Positions 13,818 through 28,321 of a stretch of 64,000 bases of DNA are shown piece after piece. Origin of the DNA: Punica granatum (taxonomy: Eukaryota; Streptophyta; Magnoliopsida; Myrtales; Lythraceae); NCBI RefSeq assembly GCF_007655135.1, contig NC_045132.1, forward strand, positions 22,872,354 to 22,936,353, read 5' to 3'. Made by a program: the position numbers and the translations under genes. Positions within the stretch are counted from its first letter, which is position 1; every line of letters starts with the position of its first letter. Below the pieces are notes generated by a model. It had not been told where the DNA came from. It did not search any database and saw nothing but the letters and a program-made list of their open reading frames with translations.

Positions 13818-15738
13818 CTAGAAAGAGAATAAGAAGTAACGGACAATGTTAGGACTCATTCCGGAACTGAATCGAAGCTAATGGAAAATTTTTGCTCTTA
13901 TGGACCATTATTCGAATAGAATGGAATTGAATTGAATTAAAACGTGAGAAATTATGCACTAATTTGATCACAGGCTGGCAGTAAATTGTGAACTAATTCA
14001 ACCAGAAAAGATCTAAAAGTCAATAGATTTGGTTATCCACCAGAAAGATTGTGACCCACGACCTAAAAGTTTAATCCCAAAATCTACTAGGAAATAAGGT
14101 CAGTATAGCGAGAACAGTTTCCGAGAATACCTTGAGATAAATGTCTATGGCCCGGTAAAGGTCATCGTGGTCTGACCTAGCAAAGTCCGGTATAGCCTCG
14201 GCGATCATGATGAACTTTGAGAGTGGCAAGTTCACATCCCGTGCAATCTCCTGCAGATAATTGTCAATAATCTTTGCCACTTTGAGCTTGGAACTGTGAG
14301 AAGCCGAGGATGACCTACGGCTTTCCTGAAACTCGATGTCGATATTCTCTGCTGACCGGGACCTTCTCCTCTCAAACCCAAGCTTCGACCTTGGGGGACT
14401 AGTGGGCGGGCTCTGCCCCTGCATCATGAACTGCTCCAATATCGCCATCACTATATCAACATCGAAGATGGTGCTATTCCCTGTCGAATTAGGTATTAGC
14501 AGGTCGTTAGCGCTCGCCTCCTCGAGCTGAAGCGCGATGCGTCTTGCCAACTCTGTCTTCGAGGACGAGGAAGCATTGAGAATGTTTGCAGCCTTGAGGA
14601 GCTTGAGAAGGAAGCTGCACGAGACTGCCCCCTTCTCCATAGGAAGGAGGCTTATGATTGACTCGAGGAGGAGCCTGTGCTTGGAGCCGACCTCCTCGTT
14701 CGAGTCAGAGTCATCCGACTCTGAACTTTTCGCCGCCCTCTCAGCCTTTCCTCTGGCTCGTGATATGCTAGGAAGCCACCTTGACGCATAGATCTTCAGG
14801 GCATCGCCAATGAGGTTAGAGGGCACTTTACCTGCGGACTTGATAGCAATCATAGCCCTCCAGTACAAGTCTATCCCCAGCTCGGCCAAGTCCTCAGCCC
14901 ACCAATTCGATTTCGTCCCCAACTTGCTGCTGTGCCTTAAGCTCTCGGTGCCATTACAGGAGACGTCATCCCGGCCCCTTCGGGACTGGCTGTGGGAGAG
15001 GCTGACCTTGAAAGGGTGGGCGAGGACCTTCGAGGCGATCGAGTCGATGCACCGGCTTGTGATTCCAAGATCCTCCGACCACATAGGGTGCAACTTTGTC
15101 GTCTGGAGGGTCACACTGCAGTCCCTCCAGCCATGGAGTATGCACGAGTTGAAGAAGACCTCAAGCTTGTATATTAAGTTACCTTTCTCGACATCCTCGG
15201 ACATCTGGAGGTACTCAGCAGCACATCGGGCAGCCACGATGTTGTAGGCGGAGAGGGTGATAGTGATGCCATAGCAGAACTTGGCGCAGAGCTCAAAGGC
15301 CTCGACCCCGCCGGGGAAGTCCGAGAGCTGGATAAATGACTGGGGTTGGGTGGAAGAAGAGTCGGGGGACTCCACGCTGAGCCTCTGAAGGCGGAGGCAC
15401 TTCGAGAGCAGAGGAAACTGCAGAATCAAAATGGAGTAATCTTCATCAAACATCGAATATTCATTCGAACGAACGTTTTATTTGTTAGGGAGGATTTGTT
15501 TTTTCTTTCGATTTACCTTGTGAAGCAAGTATCTGCTGCCCTTCACTTGGATTATGAGATCACTGGAGACTTCCGAGGAGACTGACCTGCATTCAAGAAC
15601 CACAAAGCCCGGGAACCAATCAAGCTCCGTAAAGTTTCCAAGAAACAAAAGCGAAGTTTCCAGGAGCTCCTTTCATTACCTTACTGCTTCCGTAGTGTAG
15701 AAAGTATCAGGGCGAGATCCGAGTTTCATGAACTTCAT
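13243..15738 (-). CDS. NPH3/RPT2-like BTB/POZ protein (At1g67900-like)
   Basis: Four coding exons on the minus strand: 15738-15680, 15586-15517, 15417-14131 and 13731-13243, all with GT-AG borders and matching phases, giving 634 residues. The N-terminus ([20 protein letters not shown]) leads into a BTB/POZ domain from about residue 28 to 97. The NPH3 domain begins near residue 214 ([20 protein letters not shown]) and extends to the conserved block [36 protein letters not shown] and [18 protein letters not shown] at about residues 466-525. The tail is basic and Ser-rich. Family members are plasma-membrane-associated adaptors for CUL3 ubiquitin ligases that act in phototropin or auxin-transport signalling; which pathway applies here cannot be read from the sequence. 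Length and exon layout match the Arabidopsis relative as I recall it. The 14101-14131 splice junction was placed by joining the two halves of the conserved motif. Confidence 0.93.
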
Positions 15739-17320
15739 GGTTGTCTAAAAAGCTGTCTTCCAACCCTTCTTCCTGCTCTATCCGGTCATCAGAATCAGAG
15801 AATTTCCAGCCAAATTCAAGCCTCCCCGGCAGTGTTCCAGGAGATGCTCTGCAGCAGATTGTCCAACACAGGTTCAGGAATGAAGGAACCAAGGACGAGA
15901 GGGCTCCTTACGTTCTTGTTGGGTGTGTGAGTGATGGAGAGAGAGAGAGAGAGACTGCCAAGTGTTAAAAATAAGGTGGGGAATTCTGGTGAAACGACAG
16001 CTTGACACAAATTTTAACCTATGGAAGGTCAAAAAAATAAACAGCCATGACCCGGTTTGATTTGGACATACGATGATGAGCACAAGCCACCAAAATTCAA
16101 GGGAAAAAAAAAAAAGTCTTGTTCATAACTAGAAAGAGAAGAACAATAGCCCACAAAGGGTTTTCTTTTCCCCCCTTACCACTGGTTGTCCAAAAGCGGC
16201 AGCACATAAATGTGTGCCGGGTACTTGCTGGAACAGGATCGATACAGGCCAAGATCACCCACCGAGAAAAAAGCGAGATTCGCGGCCCTCCCTCCGAACC
16301 GGAAACTTCCAAGCCCTTATGGAAAAAAGGTTCCCTGAGGCACTAGATGGATCGAATTGGAGATCCTAGAGGAAAAAGATTTGTCTTTCTTTTCTGTTTT
16401 TTTCTTTTGTTCTTGTTTTTGGTGTAGTGGTGAAAGAAACTAAAGAGCGAGTGGGGAGAGGAGGAGAGGAAGGGAGGAGAGAACAAGGTAAAGGGACTAT
16501 AAGGGAAGGAGGGACAGTGCCAGCGTGCAATTCAAAACGAAAGACTCCCACGTGCTTATCCTGCGCCCACCTCTCATCATTGCCACTGCAATTTTTATTT
16601 TTATTTTTTTGCTCTTTTTTTTTTGGGTGATTTTTATACTTTTTTACTGTGCAGACATTTGAGAATATTTTAGTCAAACACTATTTATATACTCCAACAT
16701 CGTACCCATTTAGTCCCGGCAGGGTCCCTCTAATCTTCCATTTAGAAACAGTTTCATATTAGAAAAGATTAGAGAGATAGGGGGAGAGAGATTTTAAAAA
16801 GAATTAGAGGAAAATGGTGTGTGTATATATTTATTTCGCCTTTTCGGAAAGACGGAAGAAAGAATAATACCTTAAAGCAAAGGCGACGCTGGAAAAGGAA
16901 GACTATGATATGTGCATCGTTATCATAGATTGCTTTATCAATGATCCTTTCCCCCTCACCTTCCCACCATATGTATAGTATATATGTCCACTTATGCATA
17001 CATATTTGTGTGTGTGTGTGTGTGTATGGGGTGTAAATGTCTTGCAGACTATTGCATAAATAAATAAAACGGACGGCAATATTAAATGGGAGATGTAATT
17101 TGCCCTTGACTTTTGCTAAGATAAATGAAGGCTGCCCTGCGTGCAATTAATGGCTCATGGTCCACGCACTTTGGCTGGCTATACATGAAACACACACATA
17201 TAGATCAGCTTTTGTATTATTGGTGGCAGAGGGGAGTCGTTTACCAATCCATGGTTTATGGTATATTTATGGATGATGTTATTATGATGTACGCTTGATG
17301 CTTGTGGTTGTCACAAAACC

Positions 17321-17364
<44 letters not shown>

Positions 17365-18300
17365 TATATTTAGTTTTACAATCATGTTTTTAAAATTTTA
17401 ACTCTAACTTTAACGCTACTAACTACACAACAAAAATTAACAACATAATTATTACTTTTTTTCTTTTTCTTTAATTTTTTAACCATTTAATTTAATTTTT
17501 AATATTAAATTTGCTCAACTATTCATTATTTTTTTTCACAATTCAACAGCACAATCATTACTTTTTCTCAACTATTCATTACTTTTTCACACTTTTTTTC
17601 ATAATTCAACAATACAATTATTACAATCCAATTAAAATCAAAACTCAACTTTACTTAACTTTAAAATCAAACACATCATAAAGTTTCTGTTTTAAATGGT
17701 AATAAATAATAGAGAAAATTCAATGAGAGATACAAGTTTCGTATGCTACGTGCCATGTTTTAAAATGTAGAAATAGTACCTTAGGTCTAGAAAAGCCGGA
17801 GTAAAACATATTAAAAAGTCTTGCATGATTTACTGCAACATAATTTCAGTATCTTCACAGTATAAACTAGTAGTGTTTTACGTTTAGTACTCTGTTTACG
17901 AGCATGTCCAGTGCTTAATTATCTGTATTGTTGATGTTAGGTAATTTAAAGAAGAGGGGGATTCAGTTAATTTCAATATAGGCAGTTGGGAGTCATCTTT
18001 CAACAACATTGGATTCTCACAAGGGGTCATGACATTTTACACCTTATGGTAAGGGAAGTAAATATTTTTATTATAGGAACAATTGAGTGCTTGGGAATTT
18101 TGACAGAGAGAATGGAATTTGTGGGGCCACAAGCTGATGTAGAAAACCTACGATGGCCTTTGATGAGCATATGATGCTTCCCAGATATTATAAAAATTAA
18201 CTAATTAAGATATATACATATATATAGTTCTTTAGCTTTAATTAATTTTTAGATAGTTTTGTGTTTCGTTAATCAATCTAGCTATACTGAACTAAATATG

Positions 18301-18331
<31 letters not shown>

Positions 18332-20086
18332 TGAAATGATGGTGATGATGATGTTGATGATCAAATGAAATGATTAAGATGATAAATAATTGAAAGAAAG
18401 AAATTGGGAAATATGGGCCATGCATGGATCCCTAAGTTGAAAGCTTTGGCTAGGGCAACCCCACAATACACAGAGGCGGAGCAATTTAAAGTTGGGGGGA
18501 GATGCCCCTATGGCTATGGATAGCTTGGGATCGAAACTGAGGTGTTTACATCACTGAATATCATAAAAAAACACATAAGCTTTTTTCTGATTTCTCTAGC
18601 ATATGAATCTTTCTTTTCTTCCCGATGGATCCATCCATGATATTATTTCTTCATTTATAGACTGACAATGAGTGATGATCATCAATGCTTGCTGCTTATC
18701 GATCATTGTTATAATACATTATTTGCAAATCTAAAAATCAAGCTAAGTTGTTTCATGTATCCATTTTAACTAAACAAATCTGAAAACCTCATTTATAAAA
18801 ATAAAAAAAGCAACAATAATAATAAAATAACCCGAGGTCCGTTGCATGATCGGTAGCTATCACATGCAATGCCTTATGGCTGGTGTATCAAACTGCACGG
18901 AGGATGGCAGCTATCTAAGATGAGGTGTCTTTGTTTCACTTCCATATATACGGTCCGTGCCGGTTTCCGTCTATTGTCACAGCCAGCCCTAGTTCAAGTT
19001 GACATACGCCCTCACACGAAGAGTAGGTAGCTTCATTATCGCTTCCATAGCCCTCGAATCCTACAACTATGATGAGATGAGACCGGATCATTCATTCGCA
19101 TATCTAACATGCATTGGGTGATTGCATATAAGTCACAACCGCAATCACAAACAAAGATATATATGACTAAAAAAGCTTGGTAAGAAAAAGAAAAACGCAT
19201 AAGTATACCTAACAACATAACTGTTTCGAGACCGAAGAGGAAGGCTGGATCGGGAGTATTAATGAATGATAATAATTGGAAGAATTGGAAACATAAGATT
19301 TGGGAAGACATGGTTAGGGGTGGACAAAAGATGTCGCGCCTCATTTGGACAAATGTTACGGAGCAAACAAAACGGGGCACCCGTTCGGGTGGGTGGGCCG
19401 GGTCGGTTGTCTTCCGATGGATGTGACCCGAGCTCGTCATGGCTCCATCAACCGCAGGCAAGTTGGCGGGGCAGGGCCGGTTAATTGGGTCGTGGGCTGA
19501 GGGTAAGACGGTAAATTCGTGGCGGACTGGGGGAGGAACAGGTTAAAGTAAAGGTGGTGGTGGGCGTACAGAAATTGATGTCCACCATTCATGAGAGAAA
19601 AGGGCCGATCGGAAAATATTCGTGTCTTGTTCAATGGGTCCCACTGCTTGCCCCCCAACGGGGTGGCCAACCGACAGCTGCGGGCCCCATTACACCCCCC
19701 CCCCCCCTCATTCTCCTCTTCCCATCCCTTTCTTTCTCTCTTTCTTTCCCTCCTCATCTTCATTCAGTCATTCATTCGCCTCTTTTTCTCATTGATTGAG
19801 GTTTGAAGTCCACTTCCATCCATCTTCTTGTCCTTTGAGATTTCAAAACTTTACTCTTCTTTCGATAGGTAGATGCGATGACATCGACTTCTGCACGACA
19901 CCAATTCGTTTTCGGGGTCGATGCAGATTAGATGTTTATATTGATCTCCGATCTAGTATATATAACATTAAACCATGTTGATTAATGACACGTCGCATAA
20001 TAATGAAATAACTTCTTTGAATATCATCTAAACCGACTCCTCATATGTTTACAGATTATGTTACGTACTTTTAGTATGGCGTACCA

Positions 20087-20117
<31 letters not shown>

Positions 20118-20459
20118 CATGTATGTATACATACGTTGGTTGAATAAGTCTGAAATATATGGCGGGTACTTGCAATAGGAGCATGCAAACTAAGTCTATC
20201 CGTATATTATCATACTCGTAGCTGCATTAAGAAAAATTTTCGTCCACACTTCTCACATCCAGTTTGGATGGTGAGAGTTAGGATGGCGAAAGCATCGGAC
20301 CACTTTGGCAATATTTTCAGGGATGACTTACTCTCTTGCATCTCGTCCTCTTAACGGCGAAATTAGCGCAGCACTTCCAAGAACATCCTACATATATATA
20401 TATTGTCGTAAGCTTTACGGGCGATCAAATTATTAATTATAAGAAGCTCACTAAGGTCG

Positions 20460-20845
20460 ATTGGTGAATATATATAAAAATACAACAGTTCGAAAGCCAC
20501 CTGCTCTTTAACCAATGAAGTGGAGTAATCTAGCTAGCTATGACAAGAGTATGATGGTAGAGAGTAATCATGTTTATTAATAAAGCGTTGGTTGAGTGAT
20601 AAATATCTTCAATCTCCGTAAGGATAATAACACAAGTTCGAGTCTTAGAAAACGCATTTATTGAGATGGAGAATAACTTTTAATTCTCGATCCTCCAAAT
20701 TTATGAGGGCAATATCTTCCATAATTTTTTTACAAAAAAAAAACTTTGTTTGGCCGGGTAACTCCACAAAGTCCGACCATTACCTACCATAGAAAATTGG
20801 TGAAGATATATAAAAATACAACAGTTCGAAAGCCAACTGCTCTTT
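20460..20845. repeat. 50-base direct repeat flanking a SINE-like insert
   Basis: Two nearly identical 50-base segments occur at 20460-20509 and 20796-20845, both containing AATACAACAGTTCGAAAGCC and ending in CTGCTCTTT. They are separated by 286 bases that hold a tRNA-like sequence ending in an A-run. Confidence 0.8.
20584..20741 (+). mobile_element. SINE-like element
   Basis: The head resembles a tRNA promoter: a GGTTGAGTGAT A-box-like sequence, then AGTTCGAGTCT as the B box about 50 bases later. The segment ends in an A-rich tail at about 20731-20741. No protein is encoded. Borders are approximate and no target duplication was established. Confidence 0.4.
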
Positions 20846-23269
20846 GTGAAACTTGCCTAACAAAATCCCAATTTAAAATTGTCCCTACAATTTAAGAAAC
20901 TGAGTGCAATATATATAATTGCATAAGCTCTCGCTTCGCAACCTTCCTAAATTTGATTCTGGTCGATATGACTATTTGCGTCTATTTATCTAACTTTGAA
21001 CATTTTTTTTTGTATTAAGCTCATGTTTTATATTGACAGTCAAAATCGATATGAAAAAATAAAATAAATTACCACAAGTTTATAAGATATTAAATACCTA
21101 TCAGTTCGAATTTTTGAGTTGGAAATGAGTCCAATCGCTTTTATGTTTAGTAAAAATTTAACATTTTGAGGGGAAAGAAAGAGAAATTGCCCCTACAACT
21201 TAAAACTCCGTTTGTTTCATGGAAAATAATTTCTAGAAAAATAGTCTATTTTCCCATGTTTGGAAGAATACTAAGGAAAACATCTATATGTGCTCGAAGA
21301 AATGTGTCAGGTGAGCCCAAGTAAGAAAGAAAAAAGAGCAATGCTGCTAGGAAAATGAATTCAGAAATTTTTTACATGAATTCATTTTCTAAACTTTTGC
21401 CTTTTGTAGATTGATCGAAAATACTTTCATGTTGACCAAATGGTTATGTGTTACCAAATATCGGAAAATGAGGGATCTTTTTGGGTAAGGAAATGGGGAA
21501 AAAGCCCAATAAACAGAATTAGGCAATACAATAGTGGGTTATGACAGCTCCAAAAATATCGTCCAACAGTAGAGAATTAGGAAAATGAGAAATTTACACA
21601 CAAATATGGATTGGTTCAAGCGGTTCGGCGCTTGTTCCAATTAAACAAGATCTCGAGTTCGAATTCTTGTGAATGTAAAAAATCTACGTTATGAGAGCTT
21701 TATCCCCGAGTGGTCTAATCAGGCTTGACTGGATTAGTCGGGATCCAATTGGATTTTCGCATATCGTGATTCACACCGAAAAAAATACATTTCTCGGAAC
21801 AACTGGAGATTTATTGATGGATAAGGATTGCAAATTGATGGTCCCTAACTCTGATTTCTAAACGTCACATTATGTATGAATAATAATGATAATTGATGGA
21901 TAAAGATTATAATTACGTCTATCGAGCTTCCCACTTTCTTACTGCGGCGCCTCCTGATGATCATATCCTTTAATTTCTACTGCACAAATATAATTATATT
22001 TAATTTTAATTGATCTGCATATGTGAACCTGATCGATCTCAACCAGCCAGCTCGCTGCTTTCGGAATTCTTCCCTTTCACACGCGTACATAACCATGTCA
22101 ATCTTCTTAACACTTTACTTTCAAGAAGTGAATTAATGACGTGTCGGGTCTTCTCTTATAAAGATCTAGTCACCGAATGAAGAACAGCCACCCGTTGTTT
22201 GAAATAGTTCGCACGTAAAGACTTGAAAATCAATCCTTGAACATGCTCGTGTTTGCGTAGACTAATTCAATGTTTGTTGCAGTTGAATTCGAAGCACTGA
22301 ACTCGCCACGAATCAAGGTGGACTGTGGAATGTGGACATGCATGCCGACCGGAGAACGAGAGGAGGTACGATGGAGCTTGCCGTGGTTCCCTAAATGCTA
22401 AATATTAATAGACACACACCTGCAGTACAGACTCATTAATCTTCACCACTGTAGACACTGACTCATGCTGTGTACTACCTCGATGAACACCGTGAAGACC
22501 CGGGCAGGGTTCTGTCCAAGCCAGACCAAACTAGGACTGCCAGATGGTTGGACGTGAGTTCGCCATGTGTGAGGCCACGCGGGCCCCGCGAGGCTTATCG
22601 AAGGAGAGGTCTAGCTGGATGATCAGAGGGAACACACAGAGCCCACAGAGATGGATGAGTAAAGATCCTGTCGTGCATGGAAATGGATCGTGGGCAAAAT
22701 TAAAACGGGAAAGGGCTGATAGGGACGACTGTGTCTCGTCTCGTCTCGTCTCCTACATTGCCGTTGCCAGCCTGCATCTGCTGAGCGATGAGTAGATCAA
22801 CGGAGGCCGGTGGTTAAGTGTTGAATGATACAACTCCTTCAAATGCATGCCCACGAACCTCAGAGTGGGGCCTTTGATCGTGTCCACGCGTAACGTATCA
22901 TCTTCTTGGGCTCTAATGCTTACAAAGTCTCCATATTCGTGTTTCCTATCGTAAACTGCATCATATTGTACTGGATCGGAAATGCGTCGAGGGAGAATAT
23001 TCCGATCACCAATAATCACAACTCTCGCAGTTATTCGAACAATTCATGTCTCCTGCTTAATTACAAAGTGACGAGGAGGAAAGATTCAAAGGACTTCTGC
23101 TTTCGCGAGTATTAAGGTTTGGCACCTTTTACTGTGATGTCGCTTTTATGATGGGAAGAAATAGGGATTCGTACTGATGAACCACATGATCGCTGCCACG
23201 CACCTCTTTCGCCACAAACATAGATATAAAATGTATGTATGTATATATATATATATTCCTCTTCTTCTT

Positions 23270-23425
23270 TCTTTCTTTTTTTTCATTATTCTTTCTCAAG
23301 TCCATAAAACTAATCTAATGAAATAAGAGTTAATAAATGGTACAAATAATTACACAATAAAAATCGAACTTAGAATCTCTTGATTATTAAATAATGACGT
23401 GTATCATTATACTAGTTACATCATC
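23270..23425 (-). mobile_element. SINE-like element, reverse orientation
   Basis: On the minus strand it reads GTAACTAGTATAATGATACA as the head, then TAATCAAGAGATTCTAAGTT with an AGTTCGATTT B-box-like sequence, and ends in an A-rich tail. It resembles the copies at 26611 and 28322 in layout and in the TAATCAAGAG motif. Borders are approximate. Confidence 0.4.
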
Positions 23426-26400
23426 TTTCTCATTCCTTTTTTCCCTTTTTACTTTTTATTTTATTGATATCACGAGGTATCTATGAGATTACCGTTCATT
23501 GACAAGAGCCAGCATACTCTGACCACAAGGTACAAATTCTAGTGAATTTTACATTTCCTTATCACTGGTAAAATTCGTACAATAATAATGAAGTTTGTCA
23601 ATTGTAGCATATCTCATAATTTTATATTGTTTAGTTTACCACACATATACAGGACAAGAGACAAAGAACAAACTACACCCTTCGAGATTATGATCAGCAG
23701 ATACAAACAAGGATTCTGGACAAATCCGATGTGCTTTATTCTACAGAAAAATCCAATCTGCTTTATAGATGAATATATCGCTTTTCACTTCTTATATGTA
23801 ATGTATGTATACGCTAGCTGCCTCGAGTGGACAAAATAATAATTGTGATGAAAAACATATATGCTACAGCTCCACTAAGAAATCAGTACTCGCATATAGT
23901 CATTTATTTCTTTAATCGATGGTATGTCATATTCATATATAGAGACCTCCTGTATGGAACAGCTCGATGATGAATCGTATCTCTCAACTATAACGAACTA
24001 AAAAACGAGAGCTTTTGGCATATAGGACGCAACCAGGATTAGTGATGCTTGCCATCATCGCAAACGATGATGTATTCTTCACTTTGGACACCTATCATGC
24101 TAGCTAGCACGATGAGTCACCGAGTCTCTAGAACCTTGATCGATCTGACGAATCTTGATAATGCACGTATAGTGAAACTCCATTCAAACAGTGTTACGCG
24201 TAGAAGAGAGTATCTATTTATACGATTATGACATCCATGTACGTATATTTAAGGTTGAATGGACATATATGATCATCTATGTGAGCTTGAACAGATTAAG
24301 GTTTGTGGAGCTGTCGGCCGTACGTAGTGCGCAGTCTTATTATATAAAGTCGGATATAAAGTAGATCAAATCCCACTGTTTATGTTTATTCTCGTTTGTT
24401 TTCCCGAGGACAAATGGTCAAAATCAATTGAGAGCGTCAAAAGGCTTGAGGATTACAGTATATTTACATAAATAAATTAGGTGTTAATTAATTAACTAAT
24501 TACTATATTGATGAGAAAAACCACGAGTGGTTCCCCGATTAACACACAAGACACCATCAATTTTCAAAGATTCGCTTGATGAAAGGATATCAAATACGGC
24601 AATATATGACTTTGCGACTCGACAGATTTGGATCTCTAATTTCCTTTCCTAGCTTGAGGTTATGATTGACTACAAAGTGAATAATAATCAACTGTTTACC
24701 AAAAAAAAAAAAGGTGGTATTATATACACATAGAAATAAAAAGATCAGAGAAAGGTTAAATTTGCATTATTAGAAGTAAATGATCCCATAATAATGATGA
24801 AAACTATTATTGCCCATTTAACAAGAGATTTTATCATTTCAAAAAAGCTATAGGCTGCAGATCAGGAAATCTCTCAGAAAGCCTGCCTAGATAGGTAATG
24901 ATTTTTGGATGGAAGGAAAGGAATAATGAGTATTTATAAGAAAGCAATAATTTAATTATTGCTTCTTTTCATTTTCATTTCTTGGTACACAGCAAATTTT
25001 CTGTTTTTTTTCTTCTTTTTTTTTTCTGAACTTGATGAACAACAATAAGTATATTCTCTGCAAATCAATTTAGGCAATTACTATTTCTGCGAGGTACTTA
25101 GTTAAGCTGAAGCTTCATGCATTATTATTAAAGCCACAAAAATGTTGTACGTAGATTGGTTTAAGTGGTTCTACGTTTACTTCCCGTAAAAAAATTATAA
25201 TAAAATTTTTATATCTCTAACATGTGATATATATGGAACGCAGATTGAATTATTATCGTCATCATCGTCATTACGAATTACAATACTAGTCTCGCTCTAC
25301 CTATTTATAATAGGTTAAATGCAACGTTAGTTGTCTAATTTTTTATTTTTTATTTTTGGTAGGGAAACGGGGAAAGTGCCCAATACGAGAATAAACAAAC
25401 TACAAACTACTGCTTGTCTAAATTAATTCCATGTAATTTGATTGAGACAATATATAAGCAGAATATTCTTATATGTAAGAGTTGTATATATTACTATTAA
25501 TATCTTATTAAGATGAAATCTATCCCCTCTTTCTTACTGGCAATAGTAATGTCGTGGTGCTGCATCAAATCAACTTTAACAAAGCAAGGATAAGTGTGCG
25601 TGTGTGTGTGTATTTGAGGAACATAAAAGGTGATATCCTTCCTAGGGTTTGGTCGGTTAAGATAAACCCAACCCCCTCTAGATGATGATGGCGATTATAT
25701 CAAAGCATTAATTAAGGGACGAGTCTCAAATGTCCATCTCACCCTTCTCCCCTCTTTACTTTATTTGCTTTTGGATGAGTTGTTATCAATCATTGCATTC
25801 TTCAAATCCCATTAACCTAGTTTGATTTGGTAATCTTAAAGTTGGTAGAAGATCAGGAAAAGTTCCTAAAGCACGAACAGCGCCGAGTGGACGATTTTGA
25901 TCCATATCCGTCTCTATAAGTATAAGGAATTCATATACCATCAAAGGTAATTACCTAATAGTTTTAAGTTTATTCCAATGTAATTTGATGAACCTAAGGT
26001 TCCGGGTTCGAATCCCTTTATACATTTGTGCCAAAACATTTGCTAAAAGTATGCTATTCGCTTAGGTTTAGAGAACACTGATTTCTATAGACTATACTAG
26101 GACTTTGGTGGTACTATGCTAACACGGTCAATGCTTGTACTTGTTGTTTAATTTGTTTGATATGTTCACGGTTGAACATGAAAGCTTGAAAATTACATAG
26201 TGGGAATGGCAAGATTGTCGTCACTGCTATCCACCATTTTATCCATAAAAAAAGTATAAGGAATTCACATATCAACGACAAGTTATTATTCGTATATAAA
26301 ACTTTGACCTTCATATCTCTTCATAAATATATATAGTATGATTCCAACCTTTTTAACAAGTCATTAATTGTCGATACCGTTTTGTCTCACATTTGTATTA

Positions 26401-26610
26401 TAGAAACCAAATTTATTAAGCAGTGGATCGCTCGTTGTTGTTGATCCAAGATACTAGAAGTCGTAATGCATCGCGATAACGAATGATTTTCTAAAACTTG
26501 TGGTGGTGATTAAGCTAGTTTTACTCGTCTTCATGAGCAATGTATTTTCATTTTCTTCTATTTTTTTTTCTTTTCGTTACAAGTGAAATAATGCATTTAT
26601 TTAGAAAGAT

Positions 26611-26771
26611 GTGTAGTGCAGTTGGTATACCCTCGCCTATGTCAACCAAGAGTTTATAAATTCTATTCTCATAGTGAAACTATCAGTGTCCTTTAATTAG
26701 CTATTAGAATTACTATCTTGTTGTATTAAGCATATAAGCCTTAATTGTAATAGAAGGAAAAAAAAAAAAAA
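26611..26771 (+). mobile_element. SINE-like element
   Basis: Starts GTGTAGTGCAGTTGGTATAC, followed by CCTCGCC and CCAAGAG. It carries a degenerate B box and ends in TTGTAATAGAAGG plus 14 adenines. The same start, spacing and TTGTAAT ending recur at 28322, 28490 and 40231, so this is one dispersed family. Confidence 0.5.
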
Positions 26772-27237
26772 GCATTTCATATTGGCAGACAAAAGAAATA
26801 CAAGTGAAACTAAGAAACATCACTGTTGGGGGTTAAGGATTGGGCTCCATTTGACATGGAATATGGGTAGTTGATGCCCACTAAAGGGGGTGAAATTAGC
26901 AGCCCCATAAGCCCCATTGTGCAGGACTCTTCATTACATATTGACAAAATCTCACAATAGGCAACGACGTCACACAAGCACCCCCCGCATAACAACTCAT
27001 ACGTACCAAATCACACATTGTTATGCTCAGGCGGCGTATTTGTTCGGTATTACATTCGAAATGCACATATTGTACGATATACGAGATGCAAGCAAATTAT
27101 CAGATACATACTATCCTTATCGTATCACAATGAATGCTTTTCATAAGTTTATACATTACGGTTTAGTCACTAAATCGAGATATGATATCGATCTCTCTCT
27201 CTCTCTCTCTCTCTTTTCTTTTTCTTTTTTGCGGAGG

Positions 27238-27790
27238 AGACATGAATTGTCCGGACAAGGGAAAAGGCCTTTCATCTCGTGCTGGAGCTTTGTTGGTATA
27301 TGGAGACCTTAGCTCCAAAGAAGGAGCCCCATGGCCTGTTGGTAAGGGAACATTGACAGAGCCAAAACACCCAACATCTGCCTTGATTGCGCACGTGCGT
27401 CCTTTGCCTGGTACATCCTGAAAAAATATATATTGTGACCCCAACCCTTTGCCCACGTGCGCACCCTCTCTTCCTGTCCCCCGAGCGAACCCGGCCCTCG
27501 TCTCCGCCGAGTTCGAGGTCTGGACCACGAATGCGCATGTTCTCATTTCTACTATATGCCTGATCTTTACTAAATCTACCACAGTAGTATCGTGGTCCGG
27601 TGATTTCGGACTTTCGACCGGGGTTCGATTATAGAACGGCTTTGATCGACCCCGGTTGTTCGGGAGCGGGTCCTGACGGGATTCTCGCGAGCAAACGGTC
27701 CCGGATACAGTTGAGAGAAATTTGGGCTTCATGAATCAAGCCCAGCCCACGAGATGTTTTGTGCAACTGAAAAATGGGCCTACTGGAAGC
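27238..27790. other. GC-rich island, open on both strands, identity unknown
   Basis: A stretch of clearly higher GC content than its surroundings, preceded by a CT microsatellite at about 27192-27213. The minus strand is open for about 189 codons across 27163-27732. The deduced protein matches nothing I recognise, has no domain-like pattern and includes the complement of the microsatellite. It could be a decayed transposon, an exon of an unknown gene, or non-coding sequence. Confidence 0.3.
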
Positions 27791-28321
27791 CCAATTGAAT
27801 CGTTGACGAGTCAAACATTCTAAGTGGACCGATTCATCGCGATTGGTCGGATGAGATGGACTTGTTAAAAGCCCTCGTGTAATTTCCGAACTAGTCCACT
27901 GTTAGATATCACTGGACACGTTCTACCCATGTTTTATTGTTGCGTATAAAACTTATCTGATATAGGCGCAAACGGGTCAAATTGATATATCTGATCCAGT
28001 ATGATCAAACACCATGCATTCCGATTCGTGTCTCAGCTCATTTTTCCTTTTCTTTTTCCGAGTCAATGGAGACAAAATGAGCTCATTAGCCAGTTTCATC
28101 TTACAATAATGACAAATCCGATCGTGTTGATTCCGAACTAGTTGTCAACTGTTTAGCTATTAAAGTAAATTTAATCCGGATATTTACGTGTGCCGTCCCA
28201 TTGACTAAGAAATTACAATTTGTTAATTTCGTTCCCAAACTTGTCGTGCGATATTATATTCCCTTATCCACATCAATGTATTCTACCTCTACCTAAAAAA
28301 TCGTTAGTTCGAGAAAAATGG

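Noticed and set aside
25990..26030. Possible tRNA gene at CCGGGTTCGAATCCC
   Set aside because: Only a B-box-like sequence is present; no acceptor, D or anticodon arms can be drawn. At most it is a SINE remnant.
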